Positions 35,749 through 45,535 of a stretch of 64,000 nucleotides of DNA are shown here, piece after piece (the first letter of the stretch is position 1; every line of letters starts with the position of its first letter). The notes under the pieces were generated by a model. The model worked only from the letters and a program-made list of their open reading frames with translations. It was not told the DNA's origin and searched no databases. Position numbers and translations under genes: made by a program. Origin of the DNA: Pseudomonadota bacterium (GTDB lineage Bacteria > Pseudomonadota > Alphaproteobacteria > Rhizobiales > Rhizobiaceae). The stretch is taken from NCBI GenBank assembly GCA_023404095.1, contig JAEYDD010000067.1:248001-312000 (forward strand), written 5' to 3'.

Positions 35749-38091
35749 TCAGTAGTCGTCGAAACCGTCGAGCTTCGTATCGCCGACATTGATGTCGCCG
35801 AGCGTTCTGAAGCTGAGGCGGGCGCCGATCGACCAGTCGTTGGCGATTGTGGAGCCAGTGTCGCGTGTATTCTCGTAGACGATGGAGAAGATCGTGTCGC
35901 GGTCGTCGTAGGTCAGGCCGACGCCGCTGCGCGCGAGATTGCTGTTGTTGATGTCGTAGGTCACCGACCCGAAGACCGACCAGTAATCCCGGAACTTGAG
36001 AGCGGCGATGGTCTGGACTTCGTCGTTGTCTTCCGGGAAGCCGTAGAGCGGCTGCGCGGCGATCCGGGTGTAGGTCATCGCCGCCTGCAGGCGGTAGTTC
36101 TCGAAACCGACGCGGGTATCGGTGCGGCGCAGCGACAGATCCTTGCGATCGAGGCGAGAGCTGTAGGAGAGGGCCCAGCCGCCGGGGGTTGTCAGTCCCG
36201 CCATGCCGACATAGTCGGAGCTGTTGTATTCCAGGCCAGAGTTCGCGCCGGCGTTGACGAGGTCCGCCGAGGCGAACGAGTTCTCGCCCGAAAGCTGGTA
36301 GGACTGGCCGAAGACGCTCCGCATCGTGTAGCCGCTGTCCAGCGTACCGGTATAGCGGATGCCCACATTGGCGCGCGTGCCGCCTTCGATGCGGTCGAAG
36401 CCGGAGAACTTGTCGCGCTCGAACAGGTTGGTGGCGTCGAAGACGAAGCTTTGCGCATCTTCGTTCGGCAGGCCGCCAGCCAACTGTTCGTTGGGGCGGA
36501 CATAGACCTGGGCCATCGGCTCGAACACGTGGCTGCCGCCATCGGTCGTCACCAGGATCGGATAGCGCGTCTCCAGACCCGCCGTCAGCATGCCGCGCGT
36601 GGCGCTGTCGGCGGTGTCGAAGTTGCCGTCATAGCGCGAACCCGGGTCGGTCATGTCGAGGCGCAGGGCGTCGCCGCGCGCTGCCAGCAGCGGCGTGAAG
36701 ACGAGCCCGCCGGGCATGACATACTGGCGCTTCCATTCGAGTTCCGCGGTGAGGCGCGACGTGCCGCCCTCAAGGCCGGGGAAGCGCCAGGACGACCCGT
36801 AGTTGTAGCGGTCGAGACGGTCGCGCTCGACGTTTGTGAGGTTCACCGTCGCAGCCAACTGGCCGCCGAGCACCGGATTGGGCGCGATGTACTCGTAGTC
36901 GAGCGTCTGCGGAATCGCCTGCTGACGCTCGGCCGTGTCTTCCGGATCCGCGTCCTGCACGTCGAAATAGAAGGCGCGCATGTCGAAATAGTTCCGGCGC
37001 CCGATGCCGTTCAGGTAGACCTGGTTGCGGATGATGCGGTCGTCGTAACCCGACAGGTCGTACGTGCGCGAGAAGTTGTTGTCCGTCTGGGTCATCACTT
37101 CCCAGCCGAAGGCCCAGCGCGGATTGATCTGGAACGTGCCCACGGACGCGATCATGCCGCGGCCGTCGACCTCGCGGTCGCTGGTGCCGTCGGTGAAGAC
37201 CTCCGGACGCATCTGATAGATGCCGGCGGCGCGCAACGTGACAAGACCGCTATGAAATTGCTTGCGGAACTCGGCATCCGCCAGGAAGCCCTGCCGCGTA
37301 TAGACGTTCGGCGTGATCGTCGCGTCCATGTCCGGTGCGATGGCGATGTAGTAGGGCACGCCGACGCCGAGGCCGAGCTTCTGCGTATAGCTGAATTTCG
37401 GGAACAGAAAGCCCGTCTTGCGCTTCACCGTATGGTCTGGAACCTCCAGCATCGGGAAGTAGGCGATCGGCTTGCCGAACATCTCGAAGCGGGCATGCTC
37501 CAGGCGCACGGTATGGGTGCGACCGTTCTGGACAACGCGCTCGGCCTTGATCTGCCAGAGGGAGCGATGCGTCGGGTCCGTCGCGCACGGCGTGCAGGCC
37601 GTATAGACGCCGTTGTTGAGGATCATTTCCTCGCCATTGACGCGCTCGCCGCTGGTCGCGGCAATCTTCGTCAGGTCGGTCGTCTCGATCCGCAGCGCAT
37701 TGGCAAAGCCGTTGGCGAAATCGTCGGACAGGTTCAGTTCCTGCGCGTAGACGCGGTTCCCGGTCGGCTCGATGAATTCGATGTCGCCGGTCGCCTTGAG
37801 CCGGCCTGTCGTCTGGTCGTAGATAACCTGCTTGGCGACGAGCTGGTAACCGCCATAGTTGATCTGGACTGCACCGCGCGCCGTCACCGTGTCGGCGTCG
37901 CGATTGTAGACGAGTTCGTTGGCTGCGAGAATCAGCTTCGCATCCGGCGGAATGTTCGGTGCGAGCGAATCGACAGTCGCCGACTGGGCGCGGGCAGGCA
38001 GCGTGGCCATGGGCGCAAGCGCGCACAAGGCGACACCGGCAAGCAGCGCGGTCGCGATCCAAGTCTTACGTTCGCGGTTGCCTGCCGCCAC
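35749..38091 (-). CDS. lptD: LPS-assembly protein LptD
   Basis: Outer-membrane beta-barrel that inserts lipopolysaccharide into the outer leaflet with LptE. The 780-residue protein has a signal peptide ending near ALPARA-QS (about 36) and an OstA-like N-domain (about 52-170, LILAANELVYNRDADTVTARGAVQINYGGYQL). The C-terminal barrel ends in DGFDDY. After cleavage only two Cys seem to remain (TACTPC), unlike the four of E. coli LptD. The start is GTG 38091, sharing one base with the lptG stop (TAGTG). Confidence 0.95.
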   Translation of the reverse strand: MAAGNRERKTWIATALLAGVALCALAPMATLPARAQSATVDSLAPNIPPDAKLILAANELVYNRDADTVTARGAVQINYGGYQLVAKQVIYDQTTGRLKATGDIEFIEPTGNRVYAQELNLSDDFANGFANALRIETTDLTKIAATSGERVNGEEMILNNGVYTACTPCATDPTHRSLWQIKAERVVQNGRTHTVRLEHARFEMFGKPIAYFPMLEVPDHTVKRKTGFLFPKFSYTQKLGLGVGVPYYIAIAPDMDATITPNVYTRQGFLADAEFRKQFHSGLVTLRAAGIYQMRPEVFTDGTSDREVDGRGMIASVGTFQINPRWAFGWEVMTQTDNNFSRTYDLSGYDDRIIRNQVYLNGIGRRNYFDMRAFYFDVQDADPEDTAERQQAIPQTLDYEYIAPNPVLGGQLAATVNLTNVERDRLDRYNYGSSWRFPGLEGGTSRLTAELEWKRQYVMPGGLVFTPLLAARGDALRLDMTDPGSRYDGNFDTADSATRGMLTAGLETRYPILVTTDGGSHVFEPMAQVYVRPNEQLAGGLPNEDAQSFVFDATNLFERDKFSGFDRIEGGTRANVGIRYTGTLDSGYTMRSVFGQSYQLSGENSFASADLVNAGANSGLEYNSSDYVGMAGLTTPGGWALSYSSRLDRKDLSLRRTDTRVGFENYRLQAAMTYTRIAAQPLYGFPEDNDEVQTIAALKFRDYWSVFGSVTYDINNSNLARSGVGLTYDDRDTIFSIVYENTRDTGSTIANDWSIGARLSFRTLGDINVGDTKLDGFDDY

Positions 38092-39170
38092 TAGCCGTCC
38101 TCCTGGTGCAGAAGGATTGTTGCACCCAGCGACATTGCTACGACAACTGGCAGCCAGGCCGCAACAAACGGTGGGACTATTCCACTGCTTCCGAATGCTT
38201 TCACAAGCACGGTGACGACATAAAGCATGAAGCCGGCGAGGATGCCACCCAGAATCACCGCACGTGATTGATTAAACCTGCTAAATTTTAACGAGACGCT
38301 AGCGGCGATCAGCGTCATTGCAACCAGAAGAAGCGGCAGTGACAGCATCGAATGGAACTGCGTTTCGAGCGGTTCGGTGGCGAAACCGAACGACTTTGCC
38401 GCCTCGATCTTCCGCGGCAGTGCAAAAAACGAAATGGAATCAGGTTTTTCGAGACTTTCCTGGACGAACTCCTGTCTCAGATTGGTCTCCAGTTGTGCCG
38501 AAGGAGAACGCTTGGGCAACTCGCCGTTGCGCGTCTCCAGCACCTTGTTAAGCTCCCAGTAACCATCTTTGAGGATTGCCGATTCGGCATCCTGCCGAAA
38601 ACTGATGTGACCGTCCTTGTCGAAATGGATGATGCTGACATTGAGCAGGCGCGTGCCGCCGTCCTCGACGGCCTTCGCCCCGATGATCGCATCGTCGCCG
38701 TCGTGACGCTGGCGGATCCACGGTATGCCTGTGCTCGAAGACTTTCGGTTGGAGCCCCATTCGGCTTCCAGCACCTGCGACTGGCGGGTGCCCCAGGCCG
38801 CGATCGGGTTGAGGACGGTCACAGCGAGGACCCCGAACAGGAAGGCGCCGATGGCGAACGGTCGCAGGAACTGCCAGACCGACACGCCGGCGGCACGGGT
38901 CACCACGAGTTCGTAGCGGCGGTTCAGTGAGATCAGCGCGGCCATGCCGGCAAAGAGCGCGACGAAGGGAATCGTCTGCATCAGGATCATCGGAATGCGC
39001 AGCACCGTCATCAGCAATCCGCTGAGGGCCGTGTACTTTGGCAGCCCGCCCATGCGGCTGGACGTCTCGCTGAAATCGATGATGAACACGAGTGCGAAGA
39101 TGCCGATCATGAACCAGATCGTCGTCACCATGTAGCGGCGGAAGAAATAGAGGCCGAGGGTGGGGATCAT
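38091..39170 (-). CDS. lptG: LPS export ABC transporter permease LptG
   Basis: The 359-residue YjgP/YjgQ-family permease has two groups of three membrane helices around a periplasmic beta-jellyroll domain (about 120-260). With LptF and the LptB ATPase (encoded elsewhere) it extracts LPS from the inner membrane. The C-terminal helices contain SVSLKFSRFNQSRAVILGGILAGFMLYV. The ATG overlaps the lptF stop (ATGA). Confidence 0.95.
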   Translation of the reverse strand: MIPTLGLYFFRRYMVTTIWFMIGIFALVFIIDFSETSSRMGGLPKYTALSGLLMTVLRIPMILMQTIPFVALFAGMAALISLNRRYELVVTRAAGVSVWQFLRPFAIGAFLFGVLAVTVLNPIAAWGTRQSQVLEAEWGSNRKSSSTGIPWIRQRHDGDDAIIGAKAVEDGGTRLLNVSIIHFDKDGHISFRQDAESAILKDGYWELNKVLETRNGELPKRSPSAQLETNLRQEFVQESLEKPDSISFFALPRKIEAAKSFGFATEPLETQFHSMLSLPLLLVAMTLIAASVSLKFSRFNQSRAVILGGILAGFMLYVVTVLVKAFGSSGIVPPFVAAWLPVVVAMSLGATILLHQEDG

Positions 39171-40354
39171 TGCTGTGGTCCGTGGCTCGTGGACGCGGCC
39201 CCGGAGCGGCCGGACAGGCGTGCCACGAGGCTGTCGCGCAGATCCATCAGTCGCGCCCGCAAGGAGGCCGGCAATTCAAGGCTCTTGTGGCGCGAAAGCT
39301 GGCGTATCGCCAGCGCTGCCACGCCGAGCGGGATCAGATAGAGGAACGGGATGGCGTAGAGCGACGTTTCCGACGCGCTTGCGGCATAGAACATCGCCCA
39401 GCGAATCGCGAGTGCCACGAGCAGCGAGGTGACCATGGGGTGGACGCGCGCCTCGCGATGCGACCGGGCGTCGACGCTGGCGACCAGCGCGACCAGTCCG
39501 AAGATCAGCGGCAGCGTCCATTCGGTGAAGCGGCGGTGCAGTTCGGCGGTGAACGCGCCCGGATTGCGCTTGACCTGCTCGTCGTTCGGATCGGGATTGA
39601 GCAGGAAGGGCAGGTCGCGGTCCTTGGCGCGGATCGTCGCTTCGCCGGCCCGCTCGGTCAGGTCGGCAAGGTCGAAGGCGTAGGAATCGAACTTGATGAC
39701 CGAGACGTCGCCGTTCGGAAGCTTCCGGTGAACCTCGCCGTCGTTCATCACCAGCGCCGAGGTCTTCTCGTCGATCGCCCCTTCGCGGGCATAGTAGACG
39801 TATTCCACCTTCGGGTCGCGGGTGTCGGCCACGAACAGCCCTTCCAGCACCCCGCCGCCCTTGCGCCGGGAAACCTGGACATAGAGCCCGTCAGTCACCT
39901 TGCGGAAGGCGTTTTCCTGGATGACCGATGAGAGCATGTCGGCATGCGCCGTGGCGATCATCTGGCGTACGGCTGTGCGCGAGTAGGGCTCCACGAAGTT
40001 GTCGACCGCGAAGGAAACGACGCTGAGGCCGACACCAAGATAGATGATCGGGCGGATGATCATCATGCGCGAACTGCCGGCCGCATTCAAAACCGTAAGC
40101 TCGGAATCGGCATTCATCGCCGTCAGCGTCTGGGCGACGCCGATAACGAAGGCGAAGGGCAGGATGATCGGGATGACGGAAGGCAGGATGAGCGTGGCGA
40201 GTTTCAGAAACGCCAGCATCGACTGGCCGCTGTCGGTCACCAGGTTGACGTTGGTCAGCGCCTGCGTCGTCCAGACGATACCGAGCAGCGGCAGCAGCGT
40301 GCCGAAGAACATCAGCGACGTGCGACGCAGGATGTAGCGTTCAATCAGCTTCAT
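39167..40354 (-). CDS. lptF: LPS export ABC transporter permease LptF
   Basis: The 395-residue partner of LptG has the same layout. The N-terminus is MKLIERYILRRTSLMFFGTLLPLLGIVW, and AGSSRMMIIRPI is the cytoplasmic coupling region. The periplasmic domain covers about 130-270, and the final helices run around 280-370. It is the first gene of the minus-strand lptF-lptG-lptD-surA-pdxA-rsmA series, with its promoter probably in the 300-bp region shared with pepA. Confidence 0.95.
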   Translation of the reverse strand: MKLIERYILRRTSLMFFGTLLPLLGIVWTTQALTNVNLVTDSGQSMLAFLKLATLILPSVIPIILPFAFVIGVAQTLTAMNADSELTVLNAAGSSRMMIIRPIIYLGVGLSVVSFAVDNFVEPYSRTAVRQMIATAHADMLSSVIQENAFRKVTDGLYVQVSRRKGGGVLEGLFVADTRDPKVEYVYYAREGAIDEKTSALVMNDGEVHRKLPNGDVSVIKFDSYAFDLADLTERAGEATIRAKDRDLPFLLNPDPNDEQVKRNPGAFTAELHRRFTEWTLPLIFGLVALVASVDARSHREARVHPMVTSLLVALAIRWAMFYAASASETSLYAIPFLYLIPLGVAALAIRQLSRHKSLELPASLRARLMDLRDSLVARLSGRSGAASTSHGPQQ

Positions 40355-40654
40355 GTCTGTTCCGAACCGGAGTCCCGTTTCTGTTGTCTATAGCCGTCCG
40401 GTCGCAGCCGATCGGTCCACCGATGCGAAAACGTTCGAGCCCATATAAGTCTTCATCCGGCCGACACCAGACCGGAACGGCGCTATGCCACGGAAATTTG
40501 CCGCGAACAAATCTACTGGCCCGGTTTTAAACCGAGGGCAGCATCTTGCCAAGCGCCGCAAAAGCGACAAGGAATTGCCGACAGTCAACCGCGCAACCTG
40601 TGGATTCAGGCCGCCTGCGAAGGTGCGGCCGATTGCATACCCTTGGAGTAGACC
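40355..40654. other. Divergent promoter region between lptF and pepA
   Basis: These 300 bp separate oppositely oriented lptF and pepA and must contain both promoters. No coding frame here looks real. I cannot name a binding site with confidence. Confidence 0.5.
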
Positions 40655-42145
40655 ATGTCCCAGAAGTTCGATGTCACTTTCGTAAAGGCGCTCAAGCCCG
40701 CCGGCGGCACTGCGATCGTCCTGCAGACGGCAGGTGCAATCGGTGCGCCGGCAGAGGTCGATCCGGCCGGCGTGCTGCCCCGGGCCGCCGAAGTCGGGCG
40801 GTTCAAGGGCAAGACGCTGAAAAGCCTCGACGTCGTCGCGCCGCATGGTTCGCCGTTCGATCGCATCGTCCTCCTCGGTCTGGGTGATCCCGGGAAGCTG
40901 ACGGCCAATGATTGGCTGAAGGCGGGCGGTGCGGCGTCGGGCAAGATCGGCAGCGCCGAATCGGTCGCGATCTATCTCGATGCGGCAGGCGTCGATGCGG
41001 GCGGCCAGGCCGCGGCTGATTTCGCGCTCGGGCTCCTGCTGGGCGCCTATCGTTTCGATACCTACAAGACGAAAAAGGACGAGGACGAGCAGAAATCGAA
41101 CGGCAAGAAGGCGATCAAGGTGTCGATCGTCACCGCGGCGGCATCCGCTGCCAAGAGGGCCTTCGAGGACAGCGAGGCGGTCGCCGATGGTGTGCTTCTC
41201 GCGCGCGATCTCGTCAACGAGCCGGCCAACATCCTGGGTCCCGTCGAATTTGCCGAAAAGGCGAAGGCGCTCGAGAAGCTCGGCGTGGAAGTGGAAATCC
41301 TCACCGAACGCGAGATGAAGAAGCTCGGCATGGCCGCCCTTCTCGGGGTCGCGCAGGGCTCGGCTCGTCCGCCGCGACTTGCCATCATGCAGTGGAAGGG
41401 CGGCAAGGCGAAGGACAAGCCGGTGGCTTTCGTCGGCAAGGGCGTCGTCTTCGATACCGGCGGTATATCGATCAAGCCCGCAGCCGGCATGGAAGACATG
41501 AAGGGCGACATGGGCGGTGCCGCCGCCGTCATCGGCCTGATGCACACGCTGGCCGCCCGCAAGGCGAAGGTCAATGCCGTCGGCATCCTGGGCCTCGTCG
41601 AGAACATGCCCGACGGCAACGCCCAGCGCCCCGGCGACATCGTCACCTCGATGTCCGGCCAGACGATCGAGGTGATCAACACCGACGCCGAGGGCCGGCT
41701 CGTCCTTTGCGACGCGCTCTGGTACTGCAACGATCGCTTTGAGCCGCAGTTCATGATCGACCTTGCGACGCTGACGGGCGCGGTCATGGTCGCGCTCGGC
41801 AGCCACCATGCGGGCCTGTTCTCCAACGACGATACGCTGGCAGCACGGCTGACGGCGGCGGGACTTGCCACCAACGAGCGGGTCTGGCGCCTGCCGCTCG
41901 GCAAGGAATACGACAAGATGATCGACAGCAAGTTCGCCGACATGAAGAACACCGGCGGCCGCTATGCCGGCTCCATCACCGCCGCCCAGTTCCTGCACCG
42001 ATTCGTCAAGGACACGCCCTGGGCCCATATCGACATCGCCGGCACGGCCATGGGCTCGCCGACCGACGAGATCAACCAGTCCTGGGGCTCCGGTTTCGGC
42101 GTGCGGCTGCTCGACGAGTTGGTGCGGACGCAGTACGAGAGCTGA
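40655..42145 (+). CDS. pepA: Leucyl aminopeptidase (M17)
   Basis: Metal-dependent cytoplasmic aminopeptidase that forms hexamers. In this 496-residue protein the family signature NTDAEGRL is at 342-349. The Lys/Asp metal and catalytic residues lie in [16 protein letters not shown] and GDMGGAA. In some bacteria PepA also binds DNA at carbamoyl-phosphate and plasmid sites; that is not shown here. GGAG precedes the ATG. It is followed after 5 bp by holC, a pairing known in proteobacteria. Confidence 0.96.
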   Translation: MSQKFDVTFVKALKPAGGTAIVLQTAGAIGAPAEVDPAGVLPRAAEVGRFKGKTLKSLDVVAPHGSPFDRIVLLGLGDPGKLTANDWLKAGGAASGKIGSAESVAIYLDAAGVDAGGQAAADFALGLLLGAYRFDTYKTKKDEDEQKSNGKKAIKVSIVTAAASAAKRAFEDSEAVADGVLLARDLVNEPANILGPVEFAEKAKALEKLGVEVEILTEREMKKLGMAALLGVAQGSARPPRLAIMQWKGGKAKDKPVAFVGKGVVFDTGGISIKPAAGMEDMKGDMGGAAAVIGLMHTLAARKAKVNAVGILGLVENMPDGNAQRPGDIVTSMSGQTIEVINTDAEGRLVLCDALWYCNDRFEPQFMIDLATLTGAVMVALGSHHAGLFSNDDTLAARLTAAGLATNERVWRLPLGKEYDKMIDSKFADMKNTGGRYAGSITAAQFLHRFVKDTPWAHIDIAGTAMGSPTDEINQSWGSGFGVRLLDELVRTQYES

Positions 42146-42150
42146 TCGCC

Positions 42151-42600
42151 TTGAGCGAGATCCTGTTCTACCACCTGACCGAATCGAAACTGGAGGACGC
42201 CCTGCCGCCGCTGCTCGACAAGAGCCTGGAGCGCGGCTGGCGGGTCGTCGTCCAGACCGGCACGGCGGAAAGGCGCGACGCACTCGACACCCATCTGTGG
42301 ACGTACCGCGAGGAAAGCTTCCTTCCGCACGGCACCGACGAGCAGCCCAATGCCACCGACCAGCCGGTACTGCTGACGAACGGTCCCGACAATGCGAATG
42401 CGGCGACGGTGCGCTTTCTGGTCGATGGCGCGGTGCCGCCGCCGCTCGACGGATACGATCGCGTCATCTTCATGTTCGACGGCCACGACCAGCCAGAGCT
42501 CGATGCCGCGCGCGAGCATTGGAAGCGGCTGAAGGGCGAGGGGCACCAGCTGACCTACTGGCAGCAGAATAACGACGGACGCTGGGTGAAGAAGGCCTAG
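42151..42600 (+). CDS. holC: DNA polymerase III chi subunit
   Basis: The 149-residue HolC protein (MSEILFYHLTESKLEDALPPLLDKSLERGWRVVVQTG) has FMFDGHD and a C-terminal WKRLKGEGHQLTYWQQ typical of chi. It links the clamp loader to SSB at the fork. The start is TTG (42151) with the pepA stop just upstream, so translation is probably coupled. Confidence 0.93.
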   Translation: MSEILFYHLTESKLEDALPPLLDKSLERGWRVVVQTGTAERRDALDTHLWTYREESFLPHGTDEQPNATDQPVLLTNGPDNANAATVRFLVDGAVPPPLDGYDRVIFMFDGHDQPELDAAREHWKRLKGEGHQLTYWQQNNDGRWVKKA

Positions 42601-42782
42601 GCCACGTCCCGGCAGGGCGTGAACCAAGTGCATCGTCGATCCGAGGCAGCCGGAGGGTCCCCCAAGCAACTCGATATCCGGTGCCGGCACGCTATCTTGC
42701 CGGACATCTGCCGGCTGCAGGAGGGCAACCGGTCAGGGGCTTCGCCGGAAAATGGCGGTCCGTCTGCGAGAGGAGGATTTCG

Positions 42783-43313
42783 ATGACGCAATTCACCGGT
42801 AAGCCGGTCAAGGGTGCAGGTAAACCCGCAAAGGTCAAAAAGGCGGCGCAGGACGGTGGAGGCAAGTCTGCCGGTTCAGTCGTGGACGGGAACGGGGCTC
42901 CTTCGGCCAGCCAGCCGGTCCTTCTTTCTGGCGGCAATCCGCAGATCGCCAAGGGCGAGGGGGACGCGCCCGTTCAGGCCTACATCGCTGCCATGCCGGG
43001 CTGGAAGAGCGATCTTGGGCGCCGGATCGACGCCATCATCACGCAGACGGTGCCCGGTGTGCGCAAGGCCGTGAAATGGAACTCGCCCCTCTACGGGGTG
43101 GAGGGCGAGGGATGGTTCCTCGGCCTCCATTGCTTCACGAAATACGTGAAAGTCGCATTCTTCCGTGGCGCCTCGCTGAAGCCGATGCCGCCCGGAACGT
43201 CGAAGCAGAAGGACGTGCGCTATCTCGACATTCGCGAAGATGACCCGTTCGACGAAGGTCAGTTCGTCGACTGGGTGGGGCAGGCAAGTCGCCTGCCGGG
43301 TGAGCGGATGTAG
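42783..43313 (+). CDS. DUF1801 protein with low-complexity N-terminus
   Basis: The 176-residue protein starts at ATG 42783 after a strong AGGAGG. Residues 1-60 are Lys/Gly/Ala-rich and probably disordered. The rest (VQAYIAAMPGWKSDLGRRIDAIITQTVPGVRKAVKWNSPLYGVEGEGWF...) matches the DUF1801 (YdhG-like) fold. No biochemical function is settled for the family. Another DUF1801 gene follows after 39 bp. Confidence 0.8.
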   Translation: MTQFTGKPVKGAGKPAKVKKAAQDGGGKSAGSVVDGNGAPSASQPVLLSGGNPQIAKGEGDAPVQAYIAAMPGWKSDLGRRIDAIITQTVPGVRKAVKWNSPLYGVEGEGWFLGLHCFTKYVKVAFFRGASLKPMPPGTSKQKDVRYLDIREDDPFDEGQFVDWVGQASRLPGERM

Positions 43314-43352
43314 CAATGCGGATGTGTCCAGCTATGGAAAGGTGGCGGCAGC

Positions 43353-43775
43353 ATGAAGAAGAGTGCTGGGACGGAAGACGGTAAGACCCCCTCCGAACTG
43401 ATAGACGCAAGGATCGCGGAACTGGACGACTGGCGCGGCGCCACGCTTGCTAAGGTTCGCAGCGTCATCCGCAAGGCCGATCCCAACATCGTGGAAGAGT
43501 GGAAGTGGCGCGGCGTCCCGGTCTGGTCGCATGCCGGCATCATCTGTACCGGCGAGACCTATAGGAACGTCGTGAAGATGACCTTCGCCAATGGGGCTGC
43601 GCTCGATGATCCCACGGGCCTGTTCAACGCAAGCCTGGAGGGTAACACCCGCCGCGCCATTGATTTTCGCGAGGGCGACGGGATCGACGAAGCGGCATTG
43701 GAGGCGCTCATCCGCGCCGCCATCGTGCTGAACGCCGGCTCCGGGCGGTCCCGGAAGAAGCCGGCGCAGGCGTAA
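43353..43775 (+). CDS. DUF1801 protein
   Basis: The 140-residue protein has ELIDARIAELDDWRGATLAKVRSVIRKADPNIVEEWKWRGVPVWSHAG, the DUF1801 core, and a basic tail (GRSRKKPAQA). It resembles the upstream gene in the core only (the same P-x-V-x-K/E-x-W pattern), so the two may be an old duplication. Same strand and a short gap suggest co-transcription. Function unknown. Confidence 0.82.
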   Translation: MKKSAGTEDGKTPSELIDARIAELDDWRGATLAKVRSVIRKADPNIVEEWKWRGVPVWSHAGIICTGETYRNVVKMTFANGAALDDPTGLFNASLEGNTRRAIDFREGDGIDEAALEALIRAAIVLNAGSGRSRKKPAQA

Positions 43776-43787
43776 TTCAGGACGACC

Positions 43788-44714
43788 TCAGTCGTGGAAC
43801 GCGTCCACGAACTTGCGCCGGCCCAGCATGAATGCGTCGGCGACGTGGCGCAGCGGCGCGAGGTCGACGTCCGACTTTCCGGCTTTGACGATCTCGGCAA
43901 AGCGTTTGTAGAGCATCGGATATTCCTGCTCCGGCGCCTCGTGCTTCAGCACGCCGTCGACCGAGAGCTTCGCGCCGCCTTCGGAGAGAACCATCTGGCC
44001 GGCGTCGGTGTCGGCGACGATATCCCAGCTCTGCTTTCCGGTCTGGCGCCAGTCGAATTCGGCGGAAAGGTCGAGGCCCTCGGCATCGGTGAAGGTAATG
44101 TCGGCTGCGATCGGGGCGTCTCGGTTCTCAGGAAACTCGAGTGTCGCGCTGGTGATGAACACCGGCCTCGGCAGGATGTGGGTGACGATCGACAGCGCAT
44201 TGATGCCCGGGTCGAACACGCCGAGCCCGCCCGCCTGCCAGATCCATTCCTGGTTCGGATGCCAGTGGCGGACGTCCTCCTTCCAGATCACCTTCATCGA
44301 ACGGATCGTCGTGGAGGCAAGGAAGGCCCTGGCCGCTTCGACGGCCGGGGCATAGCGCGAATGCCAGCTGGCAAAGAGCGACAGTCCCTTGCGGTCTGCC
44401 AGCGCCTGCAGGTCCTCGACCTCGCTCAGCGTCGCCCCCGGCGGCTTTTCCATGAAGACGTGCTTACCGGCCGTGAGTGCCTTGTGAGCGGCATCGTATC
44501 GAGCCTGCGGCGGCATGCACAGCGACACAGCCTCAATGCCCGGCACATTTTCCAGCATCTCCTCGATGGAGGTGAAGTTGTCGATGCCATCGACCGTGCC
44601 GTGGCGGCTGGCGGCAGCGACGAGCTGGAAGTCGGGGTTCTTTGCGATCGAGGGCAGGTGCTGGTCGCGGGCGATCTTGCCGACGCCGACGATGGCGAGA
44701 TGGATCGGGGACAT
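43788..44714 (-). CDS. Gfo/Idh/MocA oxidoreductase, D-galactose 1-dehydrogenase-like
   Basis: The 308-residue protein starts at ATG 44714 (MSPIHLAIVGVGKIARDQHLPSI), with a GxGxxA NAD(P) loop. EKPPG is the catalytic-Lys motif of the family. The stretch FASWHSRYAPAVEAARAFL ... WKEDVRHWHPNQEWIWQAGGLGVFDPGINALSI resembles bacterial D-galactose dehydrogenase as I remember it. It would oxidise galactose (or arabinose/fucose) to the lactone. The substrate is an inference from this likeness. It converges with the DUF1801 gene. Confidence 0.82.
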   Translation of the reverse strand: MSPIHLAIVGVGKIARDQHLPSIAKNPDFQLVAAASRHGTVDGIDNFTSIEEMLENVPGIEAVSLCMPPQARYDAAHKALTAGKHVFMEKPPGATLSEVEDLQALADRKGLSLFASWHSRYAPAVEAARAFLASTTIRSMKVIWKEDVRHWHPNQEWIWQAGGLGVFDPGINALSIVTHILPRPVFITSATLEFPENRDAPIAADITFTDAEGLDLSAEFDWRQTGKQSWDIVADTDAGQMVLSEGGAKLSVDGVLKHEAPEQEYPMLYKRFAEIVKAGKSDVDLAPLRHVADAFMLGRRKFVDAFHD

Positions 44715-44959
44715 GGTGGTTCGCTCGATTTGTATGACAATTGCGCATGTTTTAGCAGAATGCGTGGCTGCGGCAAGACCGTCTTTGCCCACCCTGCCTA
44801 TCTCTTGTGCAATCCTGTCGCTGGCCTATTCGCCTTTCGTCTAATGCTGATGCTCAGACCGGGAAAACCGGGCTTTACGCTTGAAACCCGGCTTGAAATG
44901 GGCACTCTGGCTGTGCATGGCAGATAACAGAGCAACAATGCCTTGCGGGGAGGAAAGCG

Positions 44960-45535
44960 ATGGGAGCGCTGCTCGGCCTAAGCCGAATTATTGATATTGT
45001 TACCGAAAGGATCGGCAAGGCGGTGTCCTGGCTGATTCTCGTCGCGGTGCTCGTCAGCGCCGGAAACGCTGTCGTGCGGAAGGTGTTCAACATCTCCTCC
45101 AATGCCTGGCTGGAAGCGCAGTGGTATCTCTTCGGCGGCGCCTTCATGCTGGCCGCCGCCTATACGCTGGCGCAGAACGAACACATCCGCATCGACATCG
45201 TCTACGGCAAGTTCTCGCGCCGGACGCAGCACTTCATCGACCTGTTCGGCCACTGCTTCTTCCTGATGCCGTTCGTGCTGCTGATGATCTATTACTTCAT
45301 CCCCTATGTCAGCATGTCCTACCGCACGGGCGAGGGCTCTTCGAGCGCCGGCGGCCTGATTCTCTGGCCGGCCAAGGCGATTTTGCTGGCAGGCTTCCTG
45401 CTGCTCGGTGCGCAAGGCGTGTCCGAGATCATCAAGAAGGTGGCGATCATCCGCGGAGACATGGACGATCCGGCACCCTATGAGCCGACCCATCAGGCTC
45501 TGGAAGAGACCGGTTCCGAGGAGGGACGCGCATGA
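44960..45535 (+). CDS. TRAP transporter small permease (DctQ type)
   Basis: This 191-residue protein has four hydrophobic segments and the DctQ motif NAWLEAQWYLFGGAFMLAAAYTLAQNEHIRIDI. It forms the membrane part with the large permease encoded next, powered by a sodium or proton gradient. GGGGAGG lies before the ATG. Its stop overlaps the DctM start (ATGA). Confidence 0.92.
   Translation: MGALLGLSRIIDIVTERIGKAVSWLILVAVLVSAGNAVVRKVFNISSNAWLEAQWYLFGGAFMLAAAYTLAQNEHIRIDIVYGKFSRRTQHFIDLFGHCFFLMPFVLLMIYYFIPYVSMSYRTGEGSSSAGGLILWPAKAILLAGFLLLGAQGVSEIIKKVAIIRGDMDDPAPYEPTHQALEETGSEEGRA

Noticed and set aside
35707..38094. 795-codon plus-strand frame over lptD
   Set aside because: Long only because lptD is long and GC-rich; Val/Asp/Arg-rich translation without domains.
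40388..42283. 631-codon minus-strand frame over pepA
   Set aside because: Antisense to pepA, which has an intact M17 signature.
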